This document shows, piece after piece, positions 54,916 through 63,404 of a DNA stretch of 64,000 nucleotides. The DNA lies in assembly GCF_001880225.1 (NCBI RefSeq), contig NZ_CP009654.1, positions 992,001 through 1,056,000 on the forward strand, given 5' to 3'. Position numbers and translations under genes: made by a program. Within the stretch, counting starts at the first letter, position 1. Every line of letters starts with the position of its first letter. This stretch comes from Francisella frigiditurris (lineage in GTDB: Bacteria > Pseudomonadota > Gammaproteobacteria > Francisellales > Francisellaceae). The notes beneath the pieces are model-generated. The model saw nothing but the letters and a program-made list of their open reading frames with translations, ran no database searches and was not told where the DNA came from.

Positions 54916-56133
54916 CTAGTCCTCATCAATAGAGGTTTTAATTTTAAGTTGATAGATAGCTAATACCAATAACATACAAAGAATAATAAATAATAATTGA
55001 TAAAAAGAAACTATATTTACTAAGATGCTACCATGGTAATAACTAATGACTAGAGCGCCTCCACCAGCTATCATGTTTTTAAGGAAATTTGAAATTGAGT
55101 TTGCTGTTCCAAAGTTATGAGAAACTACATTCATTGAGAAAGAATATAATATCGTACATGTAAAAGAGACAGACAAACAAAGAATACACATAAAGATTGT
55201 ATAGTTTATAGCGTTATCTAAGTTTAATTTAGAAACGATAAAAAGTCCTAAACAACATATGATCAAAAGTGAAATACTAATATTTGTATATCTTAAATTA
55301 TTTACACGGCTTGAAAGGCGCTTAATAAGTAAATTAGCCATGATTGAAGCAATTACAGCCGCCGCATAATAAATACAATATAGAATAGGTCCAGTATTAT
55401 AGATCTTTAGATAAATAATAGAAGCTGAAGCTATGTACATAAATAAAGCTGTCCATGCCATGCCAGATGCTATAGTTGCTAGCATAAATCCTGGATTTTT
55501 AAAGTGACTAAAATAACTAGGAATGAGCTCTTTAATGCTTTTTTGTCTATCATCTTTATTTAATGTTTCTTCTATCATTAGAGCAAATATTAATAGAATC
55601 ACACCATATAAAGTTAGAAAGTGGAATGAGCTTTGCCATGTATTAGTAGTATAAGTTAGCACTGTGCCTATAATAGGAGCAACTATAGGCGCAACAAGCA
55701 TTATTATTATTATGGTTGCAATCATGCTAGTAAGTTTATGTCCTTTATAACAGTCTCTAGCTATAGAAAATGCTATGACTCCTCCTACTGAATCGGATAA
55801 GCCTTGTATAAGTCTTAATAGCTCAAGCATTTTAAAGCTAGTACTTAAGGAGCAAAGAATAGTACTGATAACATATATTATAGTACCAATTAAAATTATG
55901 TTTTTTCTACCATACTTATCAGAAACAGCTCCCCAAAAAAGCATACCAAATGAAAATCCAATAAAATATGTAGTGAATGTAGCTAAAACATCACTATCAG
56001 TTACATTAAAGCTATTAGCTATAAGTGGGATAGCTGGAGCATAGGTATTAATTGCTAAAGGAGGTAAGGCTGCAAATATAGCAAGTACAATAGGAAAAAG
56101 TTTAGAATTTCTAGTAATAGTAGGAATATGCAT
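54916..56133 (-). CDS. MFS transporter of Bcr/CflA type
   Basis: The 405-residue protein has 12 membrane segments. It opens with PLAINTYAPAIPLIANSFNV, typical of Bcr/CflA drug exporters, and has motif A GAVSDKYGRKNIILIGTII. LIQGLSDSVGGVIAFSIARD matches the family block with RxxQG. Substrates of the family include bicyclomycin, chloramphenicol and cysteine pathway compounds; none can be assigned here. It is on the same strand as rnd, 20 bases apart. Confidence 0.85.
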   Translation of the reverse strand: MHIPTITRNSKLFPIVLAIFAALPPLAINTYAPAIPLIANSFNVTDSDVLATFTTYFIGFSFGMLFWGAVSDKYGRKNIILIGTIIYVISTILCSLSTSFKMLELLRLIQGLSDSVGGVIAFSIARDCYKGHKLTSMIATIIIIMLVAPIVAPIIGTVLTYTTNTWQSSFHFLTLYGVILLIFALMIEETLNKDDRQKSIKELIPSYFSHFKNPGFMLATIASGMAWTALFMYIASASIIYLKIYNTGPILYCIYYAAAVIASIMANLLIKRLSSRVNNLRYTNISISLLIICCLGLFIVSKLNLDNAINYTIFMCILCLSVSFTCTILYSFSMNVVSHNFGTANSISNFLKNMIAGGGALVISYYHGSILVNIVSFYQLLFIILCMLLVLAIYQLKIKTSIDED

Positions 56134-56153
56134 AGAGAAGAATAAATAAAATA

Positions 56154-57254
56154 TTAGACCATGTGCTTTAATATATACTCTTTTAAAGATTTTCCAACTA
56201 CTTTATAACGCCAACCCTCTAATAGTTTGCTATTAGAAAATTCATTTTTTAATTTTAGGTTATATGCTAAAGATCTAATATTTTTTTTAGATGCAATAAA
56301 TGTCTTGTTGATAGTATATTTATCCACCTCTGATTCAAAGAAAGATATAGTTCTTTCTAAAAACTCTTCATCAAGCTTTATAGGATTTTTTTTAGATTTT
56401 ATTAATGTTGAAACATCATCTTTAGTATTAAGAACTTCTATTATTTGTTTTTTTAAATTTAGTTTTAATCTTGATAAAGGATGATCTTTGAAATCATCAA
56501 GGCTTTTAGGGTTAAGAGCAGCAATAGTGAATAAGTCTTTATTATCAAATAAAAATCTAATAGGAATATCCTTCTGTTGTGCTGTTGCTTCACGCCAATT
56601 TGCAAGTAATATTATATTTCTTTGAGTTTTTGCTGAGTATTTTTGGATATTACCTGCTTTTAAATATGCATCATTTGGATTTGTAAACTCAGAATCATTA
56701 CAAATATTTTTCATTTCATCATAGAAATAATCTACATATTGATTATTGTTTAATTGTTCTTCTAAATGATTTTTTAATAAATATAGATGCTTAACATCAT
56801 TTATAGCATATTCAATTTGTTGTTCAGAAAGAGGTCTTTTTCTCCAATCAGAAAATTGTTCTTCTTTTTCGATAGAGATATTTAAAGCTTCTTCTAATAA
56901 GGTTTTTAGAGAAACTTGATTCTGATAACCTAGAAAATTTGCTGCAACTTGAGTGTCAAAAATGTTATTAACTTTACAATTTAAGAAATGTTTAATAATT
57001 GGAATATCATTTGCAGCGGAGTGCATAATTTTTTGGATATTTGATTCTTCAAAAACATCTGTCAAAGCAGTAAGGTTGATATCTTTATTTAAAGTATCTA
57101 TTAGAAAAACATCATCATCGATAGATACTTGAATTAAACAAAGTATTGGGAAATACGTTCTTACCCAAAAAAATTCAGTATCTATAGTAATTTGATTGTG
57201 AGCTTTAATTCTTTCGATAAGCTGATCAAATTGACTCTGTTGTTTTATTATCAT
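56154..57254 (-). CDS. rnd: Ribonuclease D
   Basis: This DEDD-superfamily 3'-5' exonuclease takes part in tRNA end maturation. The Exo I motif is ITIDTEFFWVRTYFP, Exo II is MHSAANDIPII, and Exo III is EYAINDVKHLY (DEDDy type with Tyr). DTQVAANFLG follows. An HRDC domain of RNase D type (about 205-285) lies in the C-terminal half. The length of 366 is usual. It diverges from uvrC. Confidence 0.93.
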   Translation of the reverse strand: MIIKQQSQFDQLIERIKAHNQITIDTEFFWVRTYFPILCLIQVSIDDDVFLIDTLNKDINLTALTDVFEESNIQKIMHSAANDIPIIKHFLNCKVNNIFDTQVAANFLGYQNQVSLKTLLEEALNISIEKEEQFSDWRKRPLSEQQIEYAINDVKHLYLLKNHLEEQLNNNQYVDYFYDEMKNICNDSEFTNPNDAYLKAGNIQKYSAKTQRNIILLANWREATAQQKDIPIRFLFDNKDLFTIAALNPKSLDDFKDHPLSRLKLNLKKQIIEVLNTKDDVSTLIKSKKNPIKLDEEFLERTISFFESEVDKYTINKTFIASKKNIRSLAYNLKLKNEFSNSKLLEGWRYKVVGKSLKEYILKHMV

Positions 57255-57335
57255 TAATTTTTAAAATGTATTGACTGCGAGTTATATGCTAACATTTTTA
57301 TATGTTTAGTAAATTAAAAAATCTGCTTTAACGCC

Positions 57336-59174
57336 ATGATTTCTAATAAACAGAGTGATTTTGATCTGAAAAGCTTTTTATCAGGCTTAACTACGCATTC
57401 TGGTGTGTATAGGATGATTGATGAAAATGGTGAGATCATATACGTTGGAAAAGCAAAAAATCTAAAAAATAGAGTTAATAGCTATTTCTCAAAAGGTGCT
57501 AAAGATTCAAAAACTTTGATGATGGTAAAACAGATATCAAGGATAGAAATAACAATTACGCCAAGTGATTATGAAGCTTATTTATTAGAAAATACATTAA
57601 TAAAACAACATAGGCCTAAGTATAATATCTTATTTAAAGATGATAAAAGTTATCCATATCTTGTTATATCAAAAGATAAGTTTCCTAGAGTTTTTTTTCA
57701 GCGAGGTAAATCAGCCTATAAAAAAGGCGAGTGTTTTGGACCTTATGTGTCTATTTCATCAGTAAAGAATACTCTGAATATTATCCAAAAATTATTTCCT
57801 ATTAGGCAATGTGAGAATACTTATTATAACTCTAGGATAAGGCCATGCTTGCAGTATCAGATAAAAAGATGTTTAGGTCCGTGTGTTGGTTTAGTTTCAA
57901 AAGATGTTTATGATGAGCAGCTAGAGCTTTTGAGAAAGTTTTTATCTGGAAAACTAACGAGCGTATTAGATGATATTTCTGCCAAGATGTATCAAGCTTC
58001 TGAGGACATGGAATATGAAAAAGCTCAAATATATAGAGATCAGCTTGTAACTTTAAGAAAGCTCCAAGAACAGCAGATTATAGATATAAAGTCAGATAAA
58101 ACTTTTGATGTTATAGGAGTTTATCTTCAGGATGGATATGCAAGCATAGCACTATTACAGATTATTAATGGGAATATAGCTGCTGATAAACATTGGAGTA
58201 TTGATGCTAAAGGACAAGATGAAACTAGTGTGATGCAGGCATTTTTATCACATTTTTATCTTGGTGATGAGATACGTAATATATGGCCTAAAAATATTAT
58301 TTTGTCTAAAATAGAATTTTCTGAAGTTCAAGACTTAATGACTTCGATTTCTCAAAAAATAGGACAGTCAATAAATTGGATATTAGCTCCTCAAGCAGAT
58401 AATCTAAAATGGCTTAAATTAGCAGAGGTTAATGCTAAACAAAAGTTAAATACCTTTGCAGCTTCGAAATCACAATATTCAAAACGTTTAGAATCATTGC
58501 AAGAGTTTCTTGAATTAGATAAGTCTATAGAAAGAATTGAATGTTTTGATATTAGTCATTTTCAGGGAGAGGCTACAGTAGCATCTTGTGTGGTTTATAA
58601 TACAGAAGGTGAAGATAGAAAATCTCATAGAAGATATAATATTAAAGATGTAACACCAGGTGATGATTATGCTGCGATTCATCAGGCAGTAGAGCGTAGA
58701 GTTAGTTCAGGAATAGAAGCTGATAATTTACCAGATGTAATGATAATTGATGGTGGGAAAGGTCAAATTCGTCAAGCTGAGAAAGTACTTTTAGAATATG
58801 GTTTGCAGGATAGGGTGAAATTGGTTAGCCTTGGAAAGGGCATAGAGCGTAAAAGTGGTAAAGAAAAAATCTATAAAGGCTATGATGAGTTAGAGTATAC
58901 TTTAGATGAAAATAATCCAGGATTTTTGTTGTTAAGACAGGTTAGAGACTCTGCTCATGATTTAGCTATAAAGTCACAAAGGAAAAAAGTTTCTTCTAAT
59001 AGACAATCATCTATTCTCGAGCATATAGAAGGAGTTGGCCCTAAACGCAGAAAAGCTTTAATTATGCATTTTGGTGGTTGGCAAGAACTAAGCAAAGCTT
59101 CTGTAGAAGAAATATCTAAAGTAAAAGGAATTAGTAAAAAACTAGCTCAAGAAATTTGGGAATGTTTTCATTAG
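57336..59174 (+). CDS. uvrC: UvrABC system protein C
   Basis: UvrC cuts both sides of a lesion in nucleotide excision repair. The N-terminal GIY-YIG nuclease is SGVYRMIDENGEIIYVGKAK. The cysteines C.QYQIKRCLGPC follow, then the UvrB-binding UVR region (YEKAQIYRDQL). The RNase H-like nuclease has FDISHFQGEATVASCVV and VMIDGGKGQI. Two helix-hairpin-helix motifs end the protein (EGVGPKRRKALIMHFG). It has 612 residues, as expected. rmuC follows 24 bases later. Confidence 0.96.
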   Translation: MISNKQSDFDLKSFLSGLTTHSGVYRMIDENGEIIYVGKAKNLKNRVNSYFSKGAKDSKTLMMVKQISRIEITITPSDYEAYLLENTLIKQHRPKYNILFKDDKSYPYLVISKDKFPRVFFQRGKSAYKKGECFGPYVSISSVKNTLNIIQKLFPIRQCENTYYNSRIRPCLQYQIKRCLGPCVGLVSKDVYDEQLELLRKFLSGKLTSVLDDISAKMYQASEDMEYEKAQIYRDQLVTLRKLQEQQIIDIKSDKTFDVIGVYLQDGYASIALLQIINGNIAADKHWSIDAKGQDETSVMQAFLSHFYLGDEIRNIWPKNIILSKIEFSEVQDLMTSISQKIGQSINWILAPQADNLKWLKLAEVNAKQKLNTFAASKSQYSKRLESLQEFLELDKSIERIECFDISHFQGEATVASCVVYNTEGEDRKSHRRYNIKDVTPGDDYAAIHQAVERRVSSGIEADNLPDVMIIDGGKGQIRQAEKVLLEYGLQDRVKLVSLGKGIERKSGKEKIYKGYDELEYTLDENNPGFLLLRQVRDSAHDLAIKSQRKKVSSNRQSSILEHIEGVGPKRRKALIMHFGGWQELSKASVEEISKVKGISKKLAQEIWECFH

Positions 59175-59198
59175 GAATAAATGATTTAGGATTTGTAA

Positions 59199-60590
59199 AT
59201 GATATTTGTAATTGGATTAATTTTATTAGCTATTATATTGTATTTTTGGCTTTTTATTTTGCTGAATAAAAAAACTAGGGAGCTAGAAACACTTAAAAAT
59301 TCTAAACAAGCTGATATATATGCTTTACAAAGTGAGAAATCTACTTTGGATATTATGCTTTCAAATGAGAAGCAGAAAAATATTGAGCTAAAAGATAGTA
59401 GTAGTCAAAGGTTAGAAGAATTAAGGCAAGAGTTAAAATTAGAGAAATCTAAAACAGATAACTATATAGAAGAAGTAAAAAATTATAAGTCCCAAATCGC
59501 AATGTTAGAAACACAGCTTAAAGAGCAGAATATTTCAATGCAAGAAAAGCTAGAGTTATTACAGAATGGTGAAGCTAAATTAAAATCAGAATTTGAAAAT
59601 CTGGCTAATAAAATTTTTGAAGATAATTCAAAAAAACTAAATGAGCGTAATCAAGAAAGCTTAATTAATGTATTAAATCCTGTGCGAGAGCAGTTGAAAG
59701 ATTTTAAGCAAAAGGTTGAAGATGTCTATGATAAAGAGTCTAGTGCAAGAGGCGCATTACAGAATGAGTTAAAAAACTTAAAAGAGCTTAATCAGAAGAT
59801 GACAATAGAAGCGCATAATTTGACAAATGCTCTTAGAAGTAGCACAAAGCAGCAAGGTGTTTGGGGTGAAATGGTGCTTGAAAATGTACTTGAGAAATCT
59901 GGGCTTAGAGAAGGTTTCGAATATTTTAGAGAAAAACATATCACAGATGATGAAGGTAAAGCATTTAGGCCAGATGTTGTAGTAAAACTACCTGATGATA
60001 GAGATATTGTAATCGATGCAAAAACTTCTCTTGTTGCTTACAATGATTATATGGCTACAGATGATGAAGATCAGAGAAAAATATATCTTAAGAAACATAT
60101 TGAATCAGTAAGATCTCATATTAAGGGATTAGCAAATAAAAATTATGAAAATCTTAAAGGCATAAATTCGCTAGATTTTATATTTATGTTTATACCAATA
60201 GAAGGAGCATTACTTTTAGCCTTAGATAATGATGTAAATCTTTTTGATGAAGCTTTTAAGCAAAAGATAATTATAGTAAGTCCTACAACACTTTTAGTTG
60301 CATTAAGAGCTGTTGAAAATACTTGGAGATATGAAAAGCAAGCTCAAAGTATAGCTGAAGTTTATGATAGAGCCACTAAACTATATGAGAAAGCGGCAAA
60401 CCTTATAGAAACCTTTCAAAAAGTTGGTAAAAGTATTAGTAGAGCAAATGATGATTACGAGGCAGCTTTTAAGCAGTTGCAAGGTAATGGTGGCCTTATA
60501 TCTCAAACAGAAAAGCTTAAAAAGGTTTCAAATATTAAACCAAAGAAAGAGATTGATAATAAATTAATAGATAATGAAGTTTTAGATTAA
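59199..60590 (+). CDS. rmuC: DNA recombination protein RmuC
   Basis: The protein has an N-terminal membrane segment (about 1-22, rich in Ile, Leu and Phe). A long coiled coil follows (about 30-205). The conserved RmuC nuclease-like core has KQQGVWGEMVLENVLEKSGL, RPDVVVKLPDDRDIVIDAKT and FIFMFIPIEGALLLALD. RmuC limits DNA inversions and has a PD-(D/E)XK-like fold. It is immediately downstream of uvrC and probably cotranscribed. Confidence 0.92.
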   Translation: MIFVIGLILLAIILYFWLFILLNKKTRELETLKNSKQADIYALQSEKSTLDIMLSNEKQKNIELKDSSSQRLEELRQELKLEKSKTDNYIEEVKNYKSQIAMLETQLKEQNISMQEKLELLQNGEAKLKSEFENLANKIFEDNSKKLNERNQESLINVLNPVREQLKDFKQKVEDVYDKESSARGALQNELKNLKELNQKMTIEAHNLTNALRSSTKQQGVWGEMVLENVLEKSGLREGFEYFREKHITDDEGKAFRPDVVVKLPDDRDIVIDAKTSLVAYNDYMATDDEDQRKIYLKKHIESVRSHIKGLANKNYENLKGINSLDFIFMFIPIEGALLLALDNDVNLFDEAFKQKIIIVSPTTLLVALRAVENTWRYEKQAQSIAEVYDRATKLYEKAANLIETFQKVGKSISRANDDYEAAFKQLQGNGGLISQTEKLKKVSNIKPKKEIDNKLIDNEVLD

Positions 60591-60610
60591 ATATATAAAT
60601 GGAGATAAAC

Positions 60611-61024
60611 ATGAAAGTAGTAGGAGTATCAACAGAGGTTTCTAATGATAGAGATGATTTATTAGAAAATGCTTGGGATTTGTTTTTTAAGAGTGAAGTT
60701 TTAGATTATCTAGATGGTAAAAACCTTTCAGCAGATATTATTTCTGTTTATTACAATTATCAAGGAGACCATACAAAACCATATAGCTTGTTAATTGGTT
60801 ATGAAGTTGATGAATCTTTTGAAACACCTACGGGATTTGAGGATGTCATAATAAATCTAAATCATGAGCAACATAGACTAGAAGGTGAAGATACTGAAGC
60901 GGTAATAGAGAAATGGCAGGAGATTTGGGATGATAACTCTAGAGAAAGAGCATATATCGCAGATTTTGACAGATTTAATCCAATAGAAGATTTTATTGAG
61001 ATAAATGTAGAGTATAAAAACTAA
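60611..61024 (+). CDS. Effector-binding-domain protein (GyrI/Cass2-like)
   Basis: The 137-residue protein is an isolated small-molecule-binding domain. ISVYYNYQGDHTKPYSLLIG is the Cass2-like central block, and VIEKWQEIWDDNSRERAYIA then DFDRFNPIEDFIEINVEYK is its typical C-terminal strand pair. The family binds amphipathic drugs and is often fused to AraC-type regulators; no DNA-binding domain is present here. The ATG at 60611 has GGAG 7 bases before it. An earlier ATG three codons before overlaps that site and is unlikely. It converges with the small regulator, with 4 bases of overlap. Confidence 0.75.
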   Translation: MKVVGVSTEVSNDRDDLLENAWDLFFKSEVLDYLDGKNLSADIISVYYNYQGDHTKPYSLLIGYEVDESFETPTGFEDVIINLNHEQHRLEGEDTEAVIEKWQEIWDDNSRERAYIADFDRFNPIEDFIEINVEYKN

Positions 61025-61311
61025 TCAATAATAGAAAGAGCTTTTAAAAAATCATCAATTGTACAGTGATTTTCTATAGGGTGGCGTAATTTCTTTAGCT
61101 TATTTATAGAATAATGATTCTTTCGACCCACTTTTGTAATATTTAAGTATTCAGTTTCTGTTAGATCACTTACTATATTTAGCACTGCACGCTCTGTAAT
61201 ACCTATTTTTATGGCCATATCTCTAATAGTCATATTAGGATTGCTATTAATTAGAAATAATACGTGAGAATGATTTGTTAAAAATGTCCAGCTTTGTTTT
61301 TTATTAGACAT
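61021..61311 (-). CDS. Small winged-helix transcriptional regulator
   Basis: The 96-residue protein consists of one winged HTH of the ArsR/MarR-like superfamily. WTFLTNHSHVLFLINSNPN, then MTIRDMAIKIGITERAVLNI, holds the recognition helix. DLTETEYLNITKVGRKNHYS forms the wing. The ending RHPIENHCTIDDFLKAL is shared with a widespread family of free-standing regulators. There are no metal cysteine clusters. Target unknown; the convergent Cass2-like gene and the NTF2-like gene upstream are candidates for a functional link. Confidence 0.78.
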   Translation of the reverse strand: MSNKKQSWTFLTNHSHVLFLINSNPNMTIRDMAIKIGITERAVLNIVSDLTETEYLNITKVGRKNHYSINKLKKLRHPIENHCTIDDFLKALSIID

Positions 61312-61344
61312 ATATATTATTAGAGCTTTAATAATTTTGAGTAA

Positions 61345-61806
61345 TTATACTGGAACAAAAGGTAAAGATGAATGGTGTAAAACAATTTGTAAGTTTCCTT
61401 CGCTATTACGCTTAAATCCCATTGTGTAATTTGCTACTACTTTTTCACCATTTGATTTAGTTAAATGCTTATTGCCCATAACTATGCTAATGTTCTTATC
61501 TAAAATATAACCAGTGTTTTCAAACTCTAGCTCTACCCAGTCGTTTAGGGCAAAGCCATTATCTTCTGGAAAGTTAGGATTATTTCCAATAAAGTATGAC
61601 ACTGCACCATCTAGAGTGTCTCTAAACATCTTTTTAGAAGCTAGAGTAGGTTTGAATAGAACTTCATGGTTATCATAAGCATACATATCATTGATAAAAG
61701 CTTTAGCCATCGTTTCATAAGCTTTTCCTTCTTTATTTAGCTTAGCTATTTCTAATAGACCTTCTTTCCATTGGTTAAGTGCATTATCTATATCATTTCT
61801 TGTCAT
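61345..61806 (-). CDS. NTF2-like / SnoaL-like domain protein
   Basis: The 153-residue protein has an all-helix start (NDIDNALNQWKEGLLEIAKL) and a mixed alpha/beta remainder. VLHHSSLPF at the end is typical of NTF2-like folds used by SnoaL and related proteins. Similar proteins are sometimes annotated as phosphoribosyl-AMP cyclohydrolase, but no HisI motifs are present. Possible ligands are unknown. I take the ATG at 61806, which has GAGGATGATT just before it, over an ATG further upstream that would lack a ribosome site. Confidence 0.6.
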   Translation of the reverse strand: MTRNDIDNALNQWKEGLLEIAKLNKEGKAYETMAKAFINDMYAYDNHEVLFKPTLASKKMFRDTLDGAVSYFIGNNPNFPEDNGFALNDWVELEFENTGYILDKNISIVMGNKHLTKSNGEKVVANYTMGFKRNSEGNLQIVLHHSSLPFVPV

Positions 61807-61988
61807 AATCATCCTCTTTGTGAATTTTAATTTATGTATCATATTTCATGTATTATAGTTCATAATTATGTTTTGTAAATAGTTTCAAAGCAAAGAAATT
61901 AAGTCATTTAATTTTCTAACGTGAGTTGAGCTATGCTCTAAAGTAGAATATTCATTTTCTAATATGTAAAATGTGTCAAAGAAATTAA

Positions 61989-62012
61989 TTAATACATATA
62001 TAAAAGTATTAA
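61989..62012 (+). repeat. 7-bp inverted repeat before the small secreted protein gene
   Basis: TTAATAC (61989-61995) and GTATTAA (62006-62012) form a perfect 7-bp inverted repeat with a 10-base loop, 14 bases upstream of the ATG at 62027. The 220-base intergenic stretch (61807-62026) contains no other clear element beyond GAGCTATGCTC near 61930. Confidence 0.4.
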
Positions 62013-62026
62013 TAATAGGAAATATA

Positions 62027-62296
62027 ATGAAAAAAATAAGTTTAATTTTATTGGCGATGCTAGTATTTTCTTTATCTATTGCAGATTCTAACTCAAATTC
62101 ATACCCTATAGAATACGTGTCTAATCCAGGAAAATATAATAATTGTTTAGCTACTGATACGACTAATGGAGCATTTATAAGATGTCTACCAAGTGATCAA
62201 CCCAAAAATTGTTCTGATAAGATATGGAAAGAGATACAATCTATTAAAATGCCATTATGTTTAATTAATAATGGCGAAGGAATGAGAAACAAATAA
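62027..62296 (+). CDS. Small secreted protein of unknown function
   Basis: The 89-residue protein has a signal peptide (about 1-18; KKISLILLAMLVFSLSIADS). The mature part of about 70 residues contains four cysteines. SLSIAD carries no lipobox. The ATG at 62027 has AGGAAA upstream. I do not recognise a family. A longer ORF from 61973 would add 18 residues without a ribosome site. Confidence 0.5.
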   Translation: MKKISLILLAMLVFSLSIADSNSNSYPIEYVSNPGKYNNCLATDTTNGAFIRCLPSDQPKNCSDKIWKEIQSIKMPLCLINNGEGMRNK

Positions 62297-62317
62297 AAAT
62301 AGTTTTTGAGAGGGGAT

Positions 62318-62896
62318 ATGCGTAATAGATTGTTATTAGCAATAGATTTTATAAATGATATTGTTCATCCAGATGGTAAATTAGGCGCTAAGTTTACTCC
62401 TTATTTACAAGAAAATAATGTGTTAGAAAATGCAACTAAAGCTATTAAGCATGCTAGAGAAAAGAATATTTTAGTGGCTCATGTGAAAGTTACTTTTTCA
62501 AAAACTTATATTGAATGTCCAGAGTGGTCACCAATTTTTGGATCAGCAAAGAAAAATAATGCATTAGAGCTTAATACATGGGGTACTCAGTTTCATGAGA
62601 AAATCGATATTAAGGAAAATGATCATATATTAATAAAGCACCGTATAAGCGCTTTTTATAATACTGATTTAGAGAGTGTACTTAGAGCAAATAAGATAGA
62701 AGAAATTATAATTATTGGTGTATCAACTGATATGACTGTTGAATTAACTTCACGTGAAGCGCATGATAGAGATTATAAAGTAACAGTTTTAAAAGATGCT
62801 TGTGGCTCTCATGCCAGTGATACTCATAATGCTTCCCTAGCAAACATTAGTAGAGTCGGTATGGTTAAAACAGTACAAGAATGGATAAATAGTTAA
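62318..62896 (+). CDS. Isochorismatase-fold protein lacking the catalytic cysteine
   Basis: The 192-residue protein matches the cysteine-hydrolase (isochorismatase-like) superfamily. LLLAIDFINDI holds Asp10, HILIKHRISAFYNTDLESVL holds Lys107, and IIIIGVSTDMTVELTSREAH is the third block. In that block the usual TDxCV cysteine is Thr140. Asp and Lys of the triad remain. It therefore may not act as a classic thiol hydrolase. The ATG at 62318 has GAGGGG at good spacing. It starts 21 bases after the small secreted protein gene and is followed by the Mpo1-like gene. Confidence 0.8.
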   Translation: MRNRLLLAIDFINDIVHPDGKLGAKFTPYLQENNVLENATKAIKHAREKNILVAHVKVTFSKTYIECPEWSPIFGSAKKNNALELNTWGTQFHEKIDIKENDHILIKHRISAFYNTDLESVLRANKIEEIIIIGVSTDMTVELTSREAHDRDYKVTVLKDACGSHASDTHNASLANISRVGMVKTVQEWINS

Positions 62897-62909
62897 AGGA
62901 TCATTTAAG

Positions 62910-63326
62910 ATGGCGAGAAATTTAGAAGATTTGTTGAATGAATATGCATCAAGTCACCAAAATAAAACTAACCAGTTTATACATAGTATTTGTGTTCCAG
63001 CTATTTTATTTTCTATCTTAGGTATATTGTGGTCAATATCTCAATGGGTGGCATTATTAGCAATTGTTTTATCATTACTTTTTTATGCTACATTATCTAT
63101 CAGATATACATTAGCCATGATTATTGTAAGCGTAATCATGCTAGCAATTATTAGTGTAATCCCTTATATTTTCTTTGTGTCTATATTGGTGTTTGTAGTA
63201 AGTTGGATATTTCAATTTTATGGACATCACTTAGAGGGTAAAAAACCATCTTTTTTAGAAGATATTCAATTTTTACTTATAGGTCCACTTTGGGTTCTGA
63301 AAAAGCATATTTTTATTGATAAATAA
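62910..63326 (+). CDS. DUF962/Mpo1-like membrane protein
   Basis: The 138-residue protein has about four membrane segments. Opening NLEDLLNEYASSHQNKTNQF, with H in IHSICVP, carries the conserved histidine-rich pattern. FQFYGHHLEGKKPSFLEDIQ near the C-terminus carries a further set of conserved His and Glu. The yeast relative Mpo1 is an Fe(II)-dependent dioxygenase acting on 2-hydroxy fatty acids. The bacterial role is not established. It is 13 bases after the isochorismatase-fold gene. Confidence 0.82.
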   Translation: MARNLEDLLNEYASSHQNKTNQFIHSICVPAILFSILGILWSISQWVALLAIVLSLLFYATLSIRYTLAMIIVSVIMLAIISVIPYIFFVSILVFVVSWIFQFYGHHLEGKKPSFLEDIQFLLIGPLWVLKKHIFIDK

Positions 63327-63355
63327 ACCTTAAAATTGATGTTATTTCATAATTG

Positions 63356-63377
63356 AAGTATAGTATTATTTATACTT
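63356..63377 (+). repeat. 7-bp inverted repeat before the Kef-type antiporter gene
   Basis: AAGTATA (63356-63362) and TATACTT (63371-63377) are perfectly complementary with an 8-base loop, 28 bases before the ATG at 63405. It could be a small operator or part of a weak terminator of the gene before; there is no T-run after it. Confidence 0.35.
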
Positions 63378-63404
63378 GAGCTAAGTTTTATAAAAGTTAT
63401 AAAT

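Noticed and set aside
61345-61806. Phosphoribosyl-AMP cyclohydrolase
   Set aside because: Annotations of this kind exist for similar proteins, but none of the HisI metal-binding motifs is present; an NTF2-like fold fits better.
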